A stretch of 62,760 nt of DNA from Acidobacteriota bacterium (lineage in GTDB: Bacteria; Acidobacteriota; Blastocatellia; Pyrinomonadales; Pyrinomonadaceae), in assembly GCA_018269075.1 (NCBI GenBank), contig JAFDVJ010000015.1:1-62760 (forward strand), in the 5' to 3' direction. The notes under the pieces were generated by a model. The model was not told the DNA's origin, searched no databases, and was given only the letters and a program-made list of their open reading frames with translations. The position numbers were made by a program, and so were the translations under genes. Shown here in pieces: positions 17,194 through 25,843 of the stretch. Positions within the stretch are counted from its first letter, which is position 1. The number at the start of each line of letters is the position of its first letter.

Positions 17194-17544
17194 ATGAAAA
17201 ACATACTGAAATTGGGAATCATCGCGTTTGCTTTCGGTCTGATCTTTGTCTGTGCCGACACGGCCAACGCGCAGAGCTGGGAAAAACGCCGCGAGGCGCG
17301 CCGCGAATACCGCCGCGACCAGAACGAGGCCCGCCGCGATTACCGGCGCCGCGTCAACAACGGCGATTACCGCAAAGCGCGCCGCGAATACCGTGAAGAT
17401 ATGCGCGACGCCCGCCGCGATTACCGGCGCTCGACGAACCGCAATTATCGCGGACGCTACAACAACGGACGCGGCTACATCTACGGGCGCGGTTACTACA
17501 ATCGCGGCTACATCCGCAGCGGCCGCATTTACCGCCGATGGTAA
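17194..17544 (+). CDS. Small exported Arg/Tyr-rich repeat protein
   Basis: 116 residues preceded by a purine-rich GTAGGGGGAAA. It has a signal peptide (MKNILKLGIIAFAFGLIFVC...TANA, cut before QSWEK). The mature part starts with four imperfect copies of ARREYRRD-like units and ends in a Gly/Tyr/Arg-rich tail (YNNGRGYIYGRGYYNRGYI). It is very basic, low complexity and probably periplasmic or surface-bound. No function is known to me; binding of acidic polymers is only a guess. It has its own terminator. Confidence 0.82.
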   Translation: MKNILKLGIIAFAFGLIFVCADTANAQSWEKRREARREYRRDQNEARRDYRRRVNNGDYRKARREYREDMRDARRDYRRSTNRNYRGRYNNGRGYIYGRGYYNRGYIRSGRIYRRW

Positions 17545-17567
17545 ACGGCTTTTTCCCGAACGACGGA

Positions 17568-17596
17568 AAGCCGCGTTTACGGACGCGGCTTTTTTA
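17568..17596 (+). terminator. Intrinsic terminator
   Basis: A 9-bp stem (AAGCCGCGT, 17568-17576; ACGCGGCTT, 17583-17591) with a 6-nt loop is followed by a T run. It ends the small exported protein gene. Confidence 0.85.
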
Positions 17597-17625
17597 TTTT
17601 CCGGTTTCCCGATAAAATCCGTCTA

Positions 17626-17979
17626 ATGGAAAACGTCACGGATTTTTACTGCGAACAGGTTCTGAGCGGGCTGACCACGGTCGAAAAGATCGTCGAAACC
17701 GACAACGTCCTCGCCTTTCATCACACACGCCCGTTCTGGGAAACGCATATCGTCGTCATTCCGAAACGCCACGTCGCCTCGCTCCTGACGCTCGAAGAAA
17801 CGGACGCCGGCCTGTTTCTCGAACTGATCGAGGTCGTCAAACGGGTCGCCGCCGGCGTCGTCGCCGAACGGGGCGCGGCCCGCGTGCTGACCAATCTCGG
17901 CCGCTATCAGGAATCGAAACATCTGCATTTTCACGTCAATTCCGGCGGCCGGATTCGCCCCGACAATCCCGCCGAATGA
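17626..17979 (+). CDS. HIT-family nucleotide hydrolase/transferase
   Basis: 117 residues of a histidine-triad protein. The catalytic triad motif appears as HLHFHVNSGG near the C-terminus. The segment FWETHIVVIPKRHVASL is the usual N-terminal half. Such proteins (Hint-like) hydrolyse AMP-linked or similar nucleoside phosphates in the cytoplasm. Substrate not deducible. Confidence 0.88.
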   Translation: MENVTDFYCEQVLSGLTTVEKIVETDNVLAFHHTRPFWETHIVVIPKRHVASLLTLEETDAGLFLELIEVVKRVAAGVVAERGAARVLTNLGRYQESKHLHFHVNSGGRIRPDNPAE

Positions 17980-18075
17980 AATTTTTTGTTTGTTCGAATT
18001 CCGGTTTTCCGGCGCGCTTTGCTGTATTTTTTCGCCGGAAAGAAGTAAATTAATACATTTGCGAGCCGTAAGAAA

Positions 18076-19101
18076 ATGAGTTCTGTGCAACCGAAAAAGA
18101 TCGATTTACCGCAAGCCGAAACCGCGCCCGAGCTGTCGCTGTTTCTGCCCGTTCTGGACGAAGAGGAAAATCTGCGTCCGATGCACGCCAAGATTCAGGA
18201 AGCATTGAAAAGTCTGAATAAAACGGCCGAAGTGATCTACGTCGACGACGGCTCGACCGACAAATCGCTGGCGATCCTGAAAGAAATCGCCGCCGGCGAT
18301 CCGCGCGTCCGGGTGATTTCCCTGCGCCGCAATTACGGGCAGACGGCCGCGATGAGCGCCGGCATCGACGCCGCGAAAGGCGAGATCCTGATCCCGATGG
18401 ACGCCGACCTGCAGAACGATCCGAAGGACATCGCGCGGCTGCTCGAAAAACTGGACGAAGGCTTCGACGTCGTTTCCGGCTGGCGCAAGCACCGGCAGGA
18501 CAAGATGATCTCGCGCAAGCTGCCCTCGAAGATCGCCAACAAGATCATCTCGTGGATCGGCGGCGTCCATCTGCACGATTACGGCTGTTCCCTGAAGGCC
18601 TATCGCCGCGACGTCCTGCAGGACGTCCGGCTCTACGGCGAAATGCACCGTTTCATCCCGATCTACGCGAGCTGGGCCGGCGCGCGCGTGACCGAGATTC
18701 CGGTCGATCACCACGCGCGGACGATGGGCAAATCGAAATACGGCATCTCGCGGACGATCAAGGTGATCTTCGATCTGATGACGATCAAATTTATGGCCGA
18801 ATATCACACCAAACCGATCTACGTTTTCGGCTCGTTCGGGATGATCGCCTTTTTCATCTCGATCATCTCCGGCCTTTACGCGCTTTTCCTGAAATCCGCC
18901 AACCGGCTCGGGCTGCCGCAGTATCACGCCGATTTCGTCGAAACGCCGCTGCCGATGCTCTGCATCGTGATGTTCGCGATCTCGATCCAGTTCATCCTGA
19001 TGGGCCTGCTCGCCGAAATGCTCGTCCGGACCTATCACGAATCGCAGGACAAACCGATTTACGCGGTGCGGGAAAAAATTGGATTTGTTGAAAATAAGTA
19101 G
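18076..19101 (+). CDS. Family 2 glycosyltransferase (DPM1/GtrB-like)
   Basis: 341 residues. The GT-A domain shows LSLFLPVLDEEENL, the nucleotide-sugar motif VIYVDDGSTDKS and the metal-binding IPMDADLQNDP. Two hydrophobic segments near the C-terminus (FGSFGMIAFFISIISGLYAL and LCIVMFAISIQFILMGLLAE) fix it in the inner membrane. This build matches polyprenyl-phosphate glycosyltransferases of the DPM1/GtrB/ArnC type. Sugar and acceptor are not deducible. Confidence 0.9.
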   Translation: MSSVQPKKIDLPQAETAPELSLFLPVLDEEENLRPMHAKIQEALKSLNKTAEVIYVDDGSTDKSLAILKEIAAGDPRVRVISLRRNYGQTAAMSAGIDAAKGEILIPMDADLQNDPKDIARLLEKLDEGFDVVSGWRKHRQDKMISRKLPSKIANKIISWIGGVHLHDYGCSLKAYRRDVLQDVRLYGEMHRFIPIYASWAGARVTEIPVDHHARTMGKSKYGISRTIKVIFDLMTIKFMAEYHTKPIYVFGSFGMIAFFISIISGLYALFLKSANRLGLPQYHADFVETPLPMLCIVMFAISIQFILMGLLAEMLVRTYHESQDKPIYAVREKIGFVENK

Positions 19102-19138
19102 TATTCTTGCTTTAACATACTCAGGAGAAATACTCATT

Positions 19139-20473
19139 ATGCAAACAAATCCTGTTTCCTGCCTTAAACCCGTTCTTTGCCTTTTATTGCCGATCTTCTT
19201 CGTCATTGTTCTAAAAGCTGCACCGGGCGGGCTCGACCCGACCTTCGGAAACGGCGGCAAAGTCGTCACTTCGACGAACGGTTTCAGCACGTCGGGCGTC
19301 GTCGCGCTCGCCGTCCAGCCCGACGGGAAAACCGTCGTGGCCGGCGACTCCGCAAATTTCTTTTTGATCCGTTATAATCCCGACGGCTCTCCCGACAATT
19401 CGTTCGGGACGAGCGGGGTCGTTAATACGCCTTTCGCGAACGGCAATCCTTCTTCGATCCGCGATCTTCTTGTTCAACCGGACGGTAAAATCGTCGCCGT
19501 CGGGACGACCCGGATCAATAATCTATCGAGCTTTGCCGTTGCCCGCTACAACGCTGACGGCTCTTTTGACAACAGCTTCGGCACGAACGGTCTTTACACG
19601 ATGACTTTTACGACCGTGCCGGAAGCCTCGGCCATTCTTCTCAAAGCCGCCATTCAAAACGACGGCAAGATTCTGGCAGCCAGCGGCAGCCGGATCATTC
19701 GTCTGAATCCGAACGGCACGCTCGACACGGGTTTCGGCACGAACGGCGTTTACATCACGCCGTCGCTCGGACTTGAGGGCAACCTTCTTTCGCTGCCCGA
19801 TCGAAAAATTTTAATCATCACTTCCGTGTATTTCGACGACGGGAGAATCGGCAAGGCACTTGTCAGATTGGATGATAAGGGCGTGCCGGATAATACCTTC
19901 GGCAAAGGCGGTTCCGCGGTTATTTTCCGGAACGATGAGTATTTTGCGGCCCGCGTTCTGGCCCTCCAATCGGACGGGAAAATCATCGTGGCGGGAAATT
20001 ACCAGCTTAGCTTCGGCTTAGCTCGTCTTTACCCCTACCCGCTCAGGACTTCGAGGCCTTCCCTTTTGGCGGTTGCCCGGTTTAACAATGACGGAGTTTT
20101 GGACACCACATTCGGCACTAACGGGTTTTCTATTTTCTATTCAAGGAAATACGATTTAGAGACACAGGCCGTCGTCGTTCAACCCAACGATAAAATCGTC
20201 GTTTGCGGAACGATTTATAATTTGATGAACAACCGCTTTCTGCCGCAGGCAAACTGGGATACGGACATTATTCTAGCGCGTTTCGGCGCTAACGGGCTGT
20301 TCGAGACCGACTTCGGGTTGAACGGACTGGCGTCGACGGATTTCGGCAGCCATCAATCGGAAGACGGAACCGTTGCCGGCCTTCAGCCCGACGGCAAAAT
20401 AATCGTTGGCGGAAAGTTTATATTTACCAATACCACGTCTTACTTCCTTCTTGCCAGATATCTTGATCAATAA
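19139..20473 (+). CDS. Delta-60 repeat beta-propeller-like exported protein
   Basis: 444 residues from ATG 19139, chosen because CAGGAGA precedes it; the longer frame from 19079 would run into the glycosyltransferase gene. A signal peptide (residues 1-28) is followed by about seven repeats of the delta-60 type, each with VQPDGK, a VVAG-like strand, (A/I)RYNxDGS and D(N/T)xFGTxG. Such proteins are exported and thought to form propeller-like folds. Its codon use is less GC-biased than neighbouring genes, a weak hint of different ancestry. Confidence 0.85.
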   Translation: MQTNPVSCLKPVLCLLLPIFFVIVLKAAPGGLDPTFGNGGKVVTSTNGFSTSGVVALAVQPDGKTVVAGDSANFFLIRYNPDGSPDNSFGTSGVVNTPFANGNPSSIRDLLVQPDGKIVAVGTTRINNLSSFAVARYNADGSFDNSFGTNGLYTMTFTTVPEASAILLKAAIQNDGKILAASGSRIIRLNPNGTLDTGFGTNGVYITPSLGLEGNLLSLPDRKILIITSVYFDDGRIGKALVRLDDKGVPDNTFGKGGSAVIFRNDEYFAARVLALQSDGKIIVAGNYQLSFGLARLYPYPLRTSRPSLLAVARFNNDGVLDTTFGTNGFSIFYSRKYDLETQAVVVQPNDKIVVCGTIYNLMNNRFLPQANWDTDIILARFGANGLFETDFGLNGLASTDFGSHQSEDGTVAGLQPDGKIIVGGKFIFTNTTSYFLLARYLDQ

Positions 20474-20491
20474 ATTCGGAAATTTTTGTAA

Positions 20492-22387
20492 ATGTGCGGA
20501 ATTACAGGCTGGATTAACTTAAAAGACGATCGCCGCGACAATCACGGCGAAGCGGTTTTGCACGCGATGTGCGAACGGATGACGCATCGCGGGCCCGATT
20601 CGGAAGGATTGTGGACCGACGACCGGGTCGCGCTCGGGATGCGGCGGCTTTCGATCATCGATCTGGCGACCGGCGAGCAGCCGGTTTATAACGAGGACCG
20701 TTCGGTCGTCGTCGTGATGAACGGCGAGCTTTACAATTTTCGCGAGGTCCGCGCCGAGCTCGAAAAACGCGGCCACAAATTCGAAACGCACACCGACACC
20801 GAGATTCTGCCGCATCTGTACGAAGAATACGGCGAGGCGATGGTCGACGAGATCAACGGGATGTTCGCCTTCGCGCTCTGGGACAAACGGCGCGAAAAAC
20901 TGCTCGTCGCGCGCGACCGGTTCGGCGAAAAACCGCTCTATTACGGCGTCTTCGACGGCCAGTTGATCTTCGGCTCGGAGCTCAAGGTCCTGCTCGCGAA
21001 TCCGGCTGTCCGGCCCGAGCTCGAGCTCGATTCGCTGCGCCGGTTTCTCTCGTTCGATTACGTGCCCGCGCCGCAGTCGATCTACAAAAACATCTTCAAG
21101 CTGCCGGCCGCGCATCTTTTGACGGTCGAAAACGGCGCGGTCGAAACGCGCCGCTACTGGAATCTGACGTGGCACAAAAACGGCCGGACGACGTCGTTCG
21201 ACAAAGCGGCCGAAGAGCTCCGCGAGCTGCTCGCGGATTCGGTCCGGATGCGGCTCGTTTCGGACGTGCCGCTCGGAATACTGCTGAGCGGCGGCGTCGA
21301 TTCCTCGACGGTCGCGGCTTTCGCCACGCAGTTTTCGACCGAAAAGGTCAAGACGTTTTCGATCGGCTTTGAGGAAGATTCCTTCGACGAATCGAAATTC
21401 GCGCGGCAGGTCGCGCGGCATCTCGGCACCGAGCATTACGAAGACCGGCTGAGCGTCGAAAAAGCGGCCGATCTGATCTCGGAAATCGGGCTCTGGCTCG
21501 ACGAACCGCTGTCGGACGGTTCGCTGATCCCGACGTTTCTGCTCTCGCGCTTCGTCCGCCGGCACGTGACGGTCGCGCTCGGCGGCGACGGCGGCGACGA
21601 GATTTTCGCCGGCTACCCGATGTATTATGCCCATAAGGTCGCCAATCTTTACAATTCCTTCCCGCGCGTCCTTCGTTCCGGCCTGATCGAGCCGCTCGTC
21701 AACCGCCTGCCTGTTTCGAACAAAAATCTCTCGTTCGATTACAAGGCCAAGCGGTTCGTCGCGGCCTCGAAATACGACCTCGTGACGCGGCATCATTCGT
21801 GGTTCGGGTCGTTTTCGATCGACGAGCAGAAAAATCTTCTTTCCCCGGACGTTCTGGCCGCGACCTCGAACGACATCTACGGCGGCGCGAAAGCGCTTTT
21901 GAATATCTGCGACGCCGACGACGAAATCGAGCGGATGCAGTTCCTCGACCTCAATTTTTATATGGCCGAAGACATTCTGACCAAAGTCGACCGCGCCTCG
22001 ATGGCCGTTTCGCTCGAAGTTCGCGCGCCGTTTCTCGACCCGCGCGTCGCGCAGTTTGCCGCCCGGATACCGCTCGAATACAAGCTCAAAGGCAAAACAG
22101 GCAAATTCATTTTGAAAAAGGCGGTCGAACCGCTGCTTCCGAAAGCGATCCTGCAGCGGCCGAAAAAGGGTTTCGGCATACCGATCGCCGAATGGCTGAA
22201 AGGCCGGCTCAATCAGCTGATGCATCAGCTTCTCGACCCGAAACGATTGAAGGAGCAGGGTTTATTCGACGCCGATTTCGTCTCCAAACTGATCCGCGAA
22301 CACGAAAACAACACGGCTTCGCATCATAAACAGCTCTGGACGCTGCTCGTTTTCCAGCTCTGGTACGACAATTTTTCGAAAAAGTGA
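20492..22387 (+). CDS. asnB: Asparagine synthetase (glutamine-hydrolysing)
   Basis: 631 residues. The N-terminal glutaminase domain begins with the nucleophile Cys2 (MCGITGWIN) and shows RLSIIDLATGEQPV and NGELYNF. The synthetase half has the ATP-pyrophosphatase loop LLSGGVDSSTVAAF and the later GGDGGDEIFAGYP. It converts aspartate and glutamine to asparagine, or acts as a related amidotransferase in glycan synthesis. The glycosyltransferase 1.4 kb upstream leaves the second option open. The start 18 bp after the delta-60 gene suggests an operon. Confidence 0.93.
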   Translation: MCGITGWINLKDDRRDNHGEAVLHAMCERMTHRGPDSEGLWTDDRVALGMRRLSIIDLATGEQPVYNEDRSVVVVMNGELYNFREVRAELEKRGHKFETHTDTEILPHLYEEYGEAMVDEINGMFAFALWDKRREKLLVARDRFGEKPLYYGVFDGQLIFGSELKVLLANPAVRPELELDSLRRFLSFDYVPAPQSIYKNIFKLPAAHLLTVENGAVETRRYWNLTWHKNGRTTSFDKAAEELRELLADSVRMRLVSDVPLGILLSGGVDSSTVAAFATQFSTEKVKTFSIGFEEDSFDESKFARQVARHLGTEHYEDRLSVEKAADLISEIGLWLDEPLSDGSLIPTFLLSRFVRRHVTVALGGDGGDEIFAGYPMYYAHKVANLYNSFPRVLRSGLIEPLVNRLPVSNKNLSFDYKAKRFVAASKYDLVTRHHSWFGSFSIDEQKNLLSPDVLAATSNDIYGGAKALLNICDADDEIERMQFLDLNFYMAEDILTKVDRASMAVSLEVRAPFLDPRVAQFAARIPLEYKLKGKTGKFILKKAVEPLLPKAILQRPKKGFGIPIAEWLKGRLNQLMHQLLDPKRLKEQGLFDADFVSKLIREHENNTASHHKQLWTLLVFQLWYDNFSKK

Positions 22388-22519
22388 TTTTCCGGCCGGA
22401 GTTTAGCCGATCAAAATACTTTTCTCCGTTCGACCAACTGCCCCAGCTCAGGCTTTTCCTTTCTTTTTGCCTGTAAATTAATAATTCTAAACGGCTTGTT
22501 TCGAAGCCCCAATAAAAAT

Positions 22520-22544
22520 GCCGATGTTCGAATCGAACATCGGC
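22520..22544. terminator. Intrinsic terminator for the minus-strand gene
   Basis: Two 12-bp arms (GCCGATGTTCGA, 22520-22531, and its reverse complement, 22533-22544) flank one central base. Read on the minus strand, the hairpin is followed by ATTTTTATT. It ends the GWxTD gene and may also stop asnB transcripts. Confidence 0.75.
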
Positions 22545-22567
22545 CGTCGAATTAAAATTTCCGAAGC

Positions 22568-24199
22568 TTACTGGGTGATCGTAAACTTGCTCGCCTTTTC
22601 GATCAGCTGGCCGCTGACGCGGTCCTTGATCTTGATCTTCAGCTCGTAATCTCCGAGCGGCATCGCGCCGGTCGGCAGCAGTCTGGCCAGCGTCAGGCGC
22701 TGTCCCGAATCGCTCAAGCCTTCCCAGTTTTCGGGCTGGTTCAACAGTTCCTTGCCGTCCTTGCTCAGCACATACTGAACGTCGACCGCCGGCCGAAGCG
22801 TCGTCTGGTCGATTCCGGCATTGTAAACCTGCATATAAATTCCGACTTCCTGGCCCTTGCGATAGATGCCCGAAAGGTTCGGAATGACCTTCGCGCTGCC
22901 GATCACGAACATTCCGCCGATATCGTTTTCGTTCGTCGTCCGGAGCTTCGAGGCGAGAATCAGCGTCGAGGTGTCGAGCTTTTTCTCGTCGTATTTCGGC
23001 ACGTTGAAGCCGATGCTCTTAACGCCCTTGTTGCCCGAAGTCACGTCGCGAACCACGACGTCGACCTTGTAAGTTCCCGGCGCGAGCGCGACCGCCTTCT
23101 GGTAAACCGATTTCTTGTCCTTTGCTTCGGCCAGCTCTTCGACCGTCGCGTTGGTCGTCACGGAATCTTCGAAGATTCCCGAGCGTTTTCCGGAAACCGC
23201 CATAATCCGGCCGTAGATGTTCATCTTCGCCGTCGGCAGGTTGCCGACCGTTTCAAAGGAGAGATCCTTGTTGTTGGCCTGCACCGTAAACGCGGTGATC
23301 ACGCGGTCGTCAGACTGGCGGAAAAACGCGACGTCGAGCTGAAACTCGAGCGGGTTGTTGTCGATAACGCCCGAGTTGCCGCCGGCCAGATCGGCCAGGT
23401 CGCTGTATTTGACCTGCGGCGGCCGCGACAGATTGTTGATGATTTCCAGACGGCGGAAAGGAGTGTCCTGCTCGCGCTGGTAATTCGAAGCGCCCTGAAT
23501 CGAGCCCGCGATCCGGTCGGCCTTATTGCTGATGCCGAGCTCTTCGGCGGTCGTCAGGCCCGCGCCCGGCACGGTCATCAGTGCGTCTTTTTCATACGGG
23601 CTCCGGGCGATCCGGTACTCGCCGGTTCCGGTCGGATCGACGAATTCGATCTCGATGCCGTCGCCGACGTTGTCGAGATGACGGTAAAACCACGTTTCGA
23701 ACGGGTAGGTCGTCGTCGAACCGCCGCCTTCGTAGCTCGGCCGGTCATACGCGCCGCCCGACGGGTGCGCTTCGATCGAATCCGGTTTGCCCCAGGTGAT
23801 GTAGATTCTTCCCCGGTCGGTCATCCAGCCCGGGATGCCGGACGCGAAATGCTCGTTGGCGTAAGCGATTCTTTCGTAGTATTCCTCGCGAAACTCGTTT
23901 TCCTCGGTGTCCGGGTTCGGATCGCGGCGGCGCCAGAAATTCTCGATGAAATTTTCGCGTTCCTCGTCGGTTTTCAGGGCGTTGAACGCCTTTTTCTCCT
24001 CGTCCGTGATGATGTAGGCAACGTCTTTTTTAAGCCAGTCCTTGTAGACCTGTTTGAGCTCGGGCTTGACGTTTCTCACTTTATCGTTCGGATCGACCGG
24101 CGGCGTCTTTTCCGGCTTCTGGGCCAGACCGACCGAAGTTAACGTTGCCACCAACGATGAGGCCAGCAACAGCTTGCGAATATACTTTTTCTCAGACAT
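22568..24199 (-). CDS. GWxTD domain-containing exported protein
   Basis: 543 residues with a signal peptide (ending TSVGLAQ) and GAGGAG at proper spacing before the ATG. The domain signature reads GIPGWMTDRGRIYITWGKPD near residues 123-142, preceded by FIENFWRRRDPNPDT. The C-terminal half is beta-rich. GWxTD proteins are frequent in Acidobacteria and Bacteroidota envelopes, with unknown function. Its own terminator and a 131-bp gap to tatC suggest a single-gene transcript. Confidence 0.88.
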   Translation of the reverse strand: MSEKKYIRKLLLASSLVATLTSVGLAQKPEKTPPVDPNDKVRNVKPELKQVYKDWLKKDVAYIITDEEKKAFNALKTDEERENFIENFWRRRDPNPDTEENEFREEYYERIAYANEHFASGIPGWMTDRGRIYITWGKPDSIEAHPSGGAYDRPSYEGGGSTTTYPFETWFYRHLDNVGDGIEIEFVDPTGTGEYRIARSPYEKDALMTVPGAGLTTAEELGISNKADRIAGSIQGASNYQREQDTPFRRLEIINNLSRPPQVKYSDLADLAGGNSGVIDNNPLEFQLDVAFFRQSDDRVITAFTVQANNKDLSFETVGNLPTAKMNIYGRIMAVSGKRSGIFEDSVTTNATVEELAEAKDKKSVYQKAVALAPGTYKVDVVVRDVTSGNKGVKSIGFNVPKYDEKKLDTSTLILASKLRTTNENDIGGMFVIGSAKVIPNLSGIYRKGQEVGIYMQVYNAGIDQTTLRPAVDVQYVLSKDGKELLNQPENWEGLSDSGQRLTLARLLPTGAMPLGDYELKIKIKDRVSGQLIEKASKFTITQ

Positions 24200-24330
24200 A
24201 ACGGTAAAACTCCTCTTGTTTGTCGCAGTTAATCAACTTTCCGTTTTTTCAGAATTTTTTCTTTAAAGATTTTAGACAGTTACAATCAATTATTCAAGAT
24301 GCGGCGAGCCGGCGAAATGGTTGCTTTCAC

Positions 24331-25371
24331 CTAAATTTCCGGCTCTTTTCGACGTTTTTTTCCGAAAAACCACGCGACGAAAATCGAAACCACGTATAAA
24401 ACCGTCATCGGCAGCGCGAACAGCATCATATTCGGGATGTCGCCCGTCGGCGAAATCACCGCTGCCAGTATTAAAATGATGATGATCGCGTATTTCCAGA
24501 CTTTCAGCAGAAATCCCGCCGTCACAAGACCGATCCTCGCCAGCACGTAGGTTATTGCCGGCATCTGGAAGATCAGCCCCATCGCCAGCATAATCAGCGT
24601 GATGAAATCGAAATAATCGGTCGCCCTGAGCATCACCGTGAAATCCTGGGCCAGGCCGATCAGATAGCGGACCGCCGGCGGAAACAGGATGTAGTAGGCG
24701 AAGGCCGCGCCGATCACGAACGAGGTCGTCGACAGCCCGATAAACGGCGTCACGTAACGGCGCTCGTGTTTGTACAACGCCGGCGAGATAAAGCCCCAGA
24801 TCTGCCACAGCAAAAACGGCACCGCGAGGGCGATCGCCGCATAGAGCGAAACCGTCACGTACAGGGTAAACGATTCGGCCGCCGTCGTCACGATCAGCTG
24901 TTCCTCGGCCGTCGCCCCGGCGCCGCCGCCCGATTTCAAATCCGCGAGCTTTGTGCCCTTCGGAATGATCAGGTCGCCCACCAGCATTTCCTCGTCGCTG
25001 AGCACACAGAGATCTTTTTCCGTACATTGGGCGACTTTGGCCTGCACGGTCGTCCCGACCGGCACGACGGCCGCGCCGAGATTCGTTTTTTCGTCGAAGA
25101 CGAATCTGATCGTACGTCCGACGTCCGTTTCCTTCAGGACGGCGAAAATTTCATTGTTATCGATTTTTTTCTGCTTTGCCTGCGACAGCTCTCTTTTCAC
25201 CGGAACCGCCAGAAAATTATAAATCCGGTCCGAATACATCCAGCAGAACATAAACGCCAAACCGATAAACAGGACCGAACGCACCAGCCGGCGGCGCAGT
25301 TCGTCCAAATGCTCCAGGAACGACATCTGTCCGCCGAGTGTCTCCTCGGTTTGGTTTTTCTTTAACTCCAT
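24331..25371 (-). CDS. tatC: Sec-independent protein translocase TatC, with large periplasmic insert
   Basis: 346 residues, about 90 more than usual. The conserved cytoplasmic start SFLEHLDELRRRLVRS and five further hydrophobic helices are present, with the second-loop region LWQIWGFISPALYKHERR. The extra sequence lies between the first helix and the next one (about residues 60-165). It includes two Cys (AQCTEKDLCVL) and a Gly/Ala linker, so it should lie in the periplasm. TatC binds twin-arginine signals; tatA/B lies 20 bp upstream in the same operon. Uptake hydrogenases often use Tat, but no RR signal is visible in either small subunit here. Confidence 0.93.
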   Translation of the reverse strand: MELKKNQTEETLGGQMSFLEHLDELRRRLVRSVLFIGLAFMFCWMYSDRIYNFLAVPVKRELSQAKQKKIDNNEIFAVLKETDVGRTIRFVFDEKTNLGAAVVPVGTTVQAKVAQCTEKDLCVLSDEEMLVGDLIIPKGTKLADLKSGGGAGATAEEQLIVTTAAESFTLYVTVSLYAAIALAVPFLLWQIWGFISPALYKHERRYVTPFIGLSTTSFVIGAAFAYYILFPPAVRYLIGLAQDFTVMLRATDYFDFITLIMLAMGLIFQMPAITYVLARIGLVTAGFLLKVWKYAIIIILILAAVISPTGDIPNMMLFALPMTVLYVVSIFVAWFFGKKRRKEPEI

Positions 25372-25391
25372 TCCTTTTTAATTCCTGCCCT

Positions 25392-25787
25392 TTACAACCA
25401 GTCTTCCTTGCCGGTCAGCGTTTTGACGGGCTGGGCTTCGGCTTTTTTCTCGGATTCCTTTCTGATCAGGTTTTCGAAATCTTCCCTGTTCAGTTCCTTT
25501 ATTTCCGGCTGTGTGGGCGAAAACGACGGATTTTCGCCATTTTTCGCGATCGTCTGCGTGGTCGACGGTATCGTTTTTATCTCGGTCGTCTCCGTAAAGG
25601 CGTCGAAATTCGCCTCTTTTTCCCAGGTTTCCTTGAAATCGTTGGTCGCCTTTTTGAATTCGGCCATAAACTTACCGATCGTCCGCGCCATCTGCGGTAA
25701 TTTTCGCGGCCCGAAAATGATCAGAGCGATGATCCCGATAAAGATCAGCTCCTGCATTCCGAGTGATTCGCCAATAAATAAAAACAA
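25392..25787 (-). CDS. Twin-arginine translocase subunit TatA/TatB
   Basis: 131 residues. One N-terminal helix ([19 protein letters not shown]) with the FGPRKLP hinge is followed by an amphipathic helix ([20 protein letters not shown]). A long charged tail (about 60-131) makes it look more like TatB than the short TatA. It may serve both roles. It lies directly upstream of tatC in one operon. Confidence 0.88.
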   Translation of the reverse strand: MFLFIGESLGMQELIFIGIIALIIFGPRKLPQMARTIGKFMAEFKKATNDFKETWEKEANFDAFTETTEIKTIPSTTQTIAKNGENPSFSPTQPEIKELNREDFENLIRKESEKKAEAQPVKTLTGKEDWL

Positions 25788-25843
25788 ATTTGTTACCTCT
25801 TACCTTTTATCGCCACAATCAACCTGCAATTTATTGAAAACAA

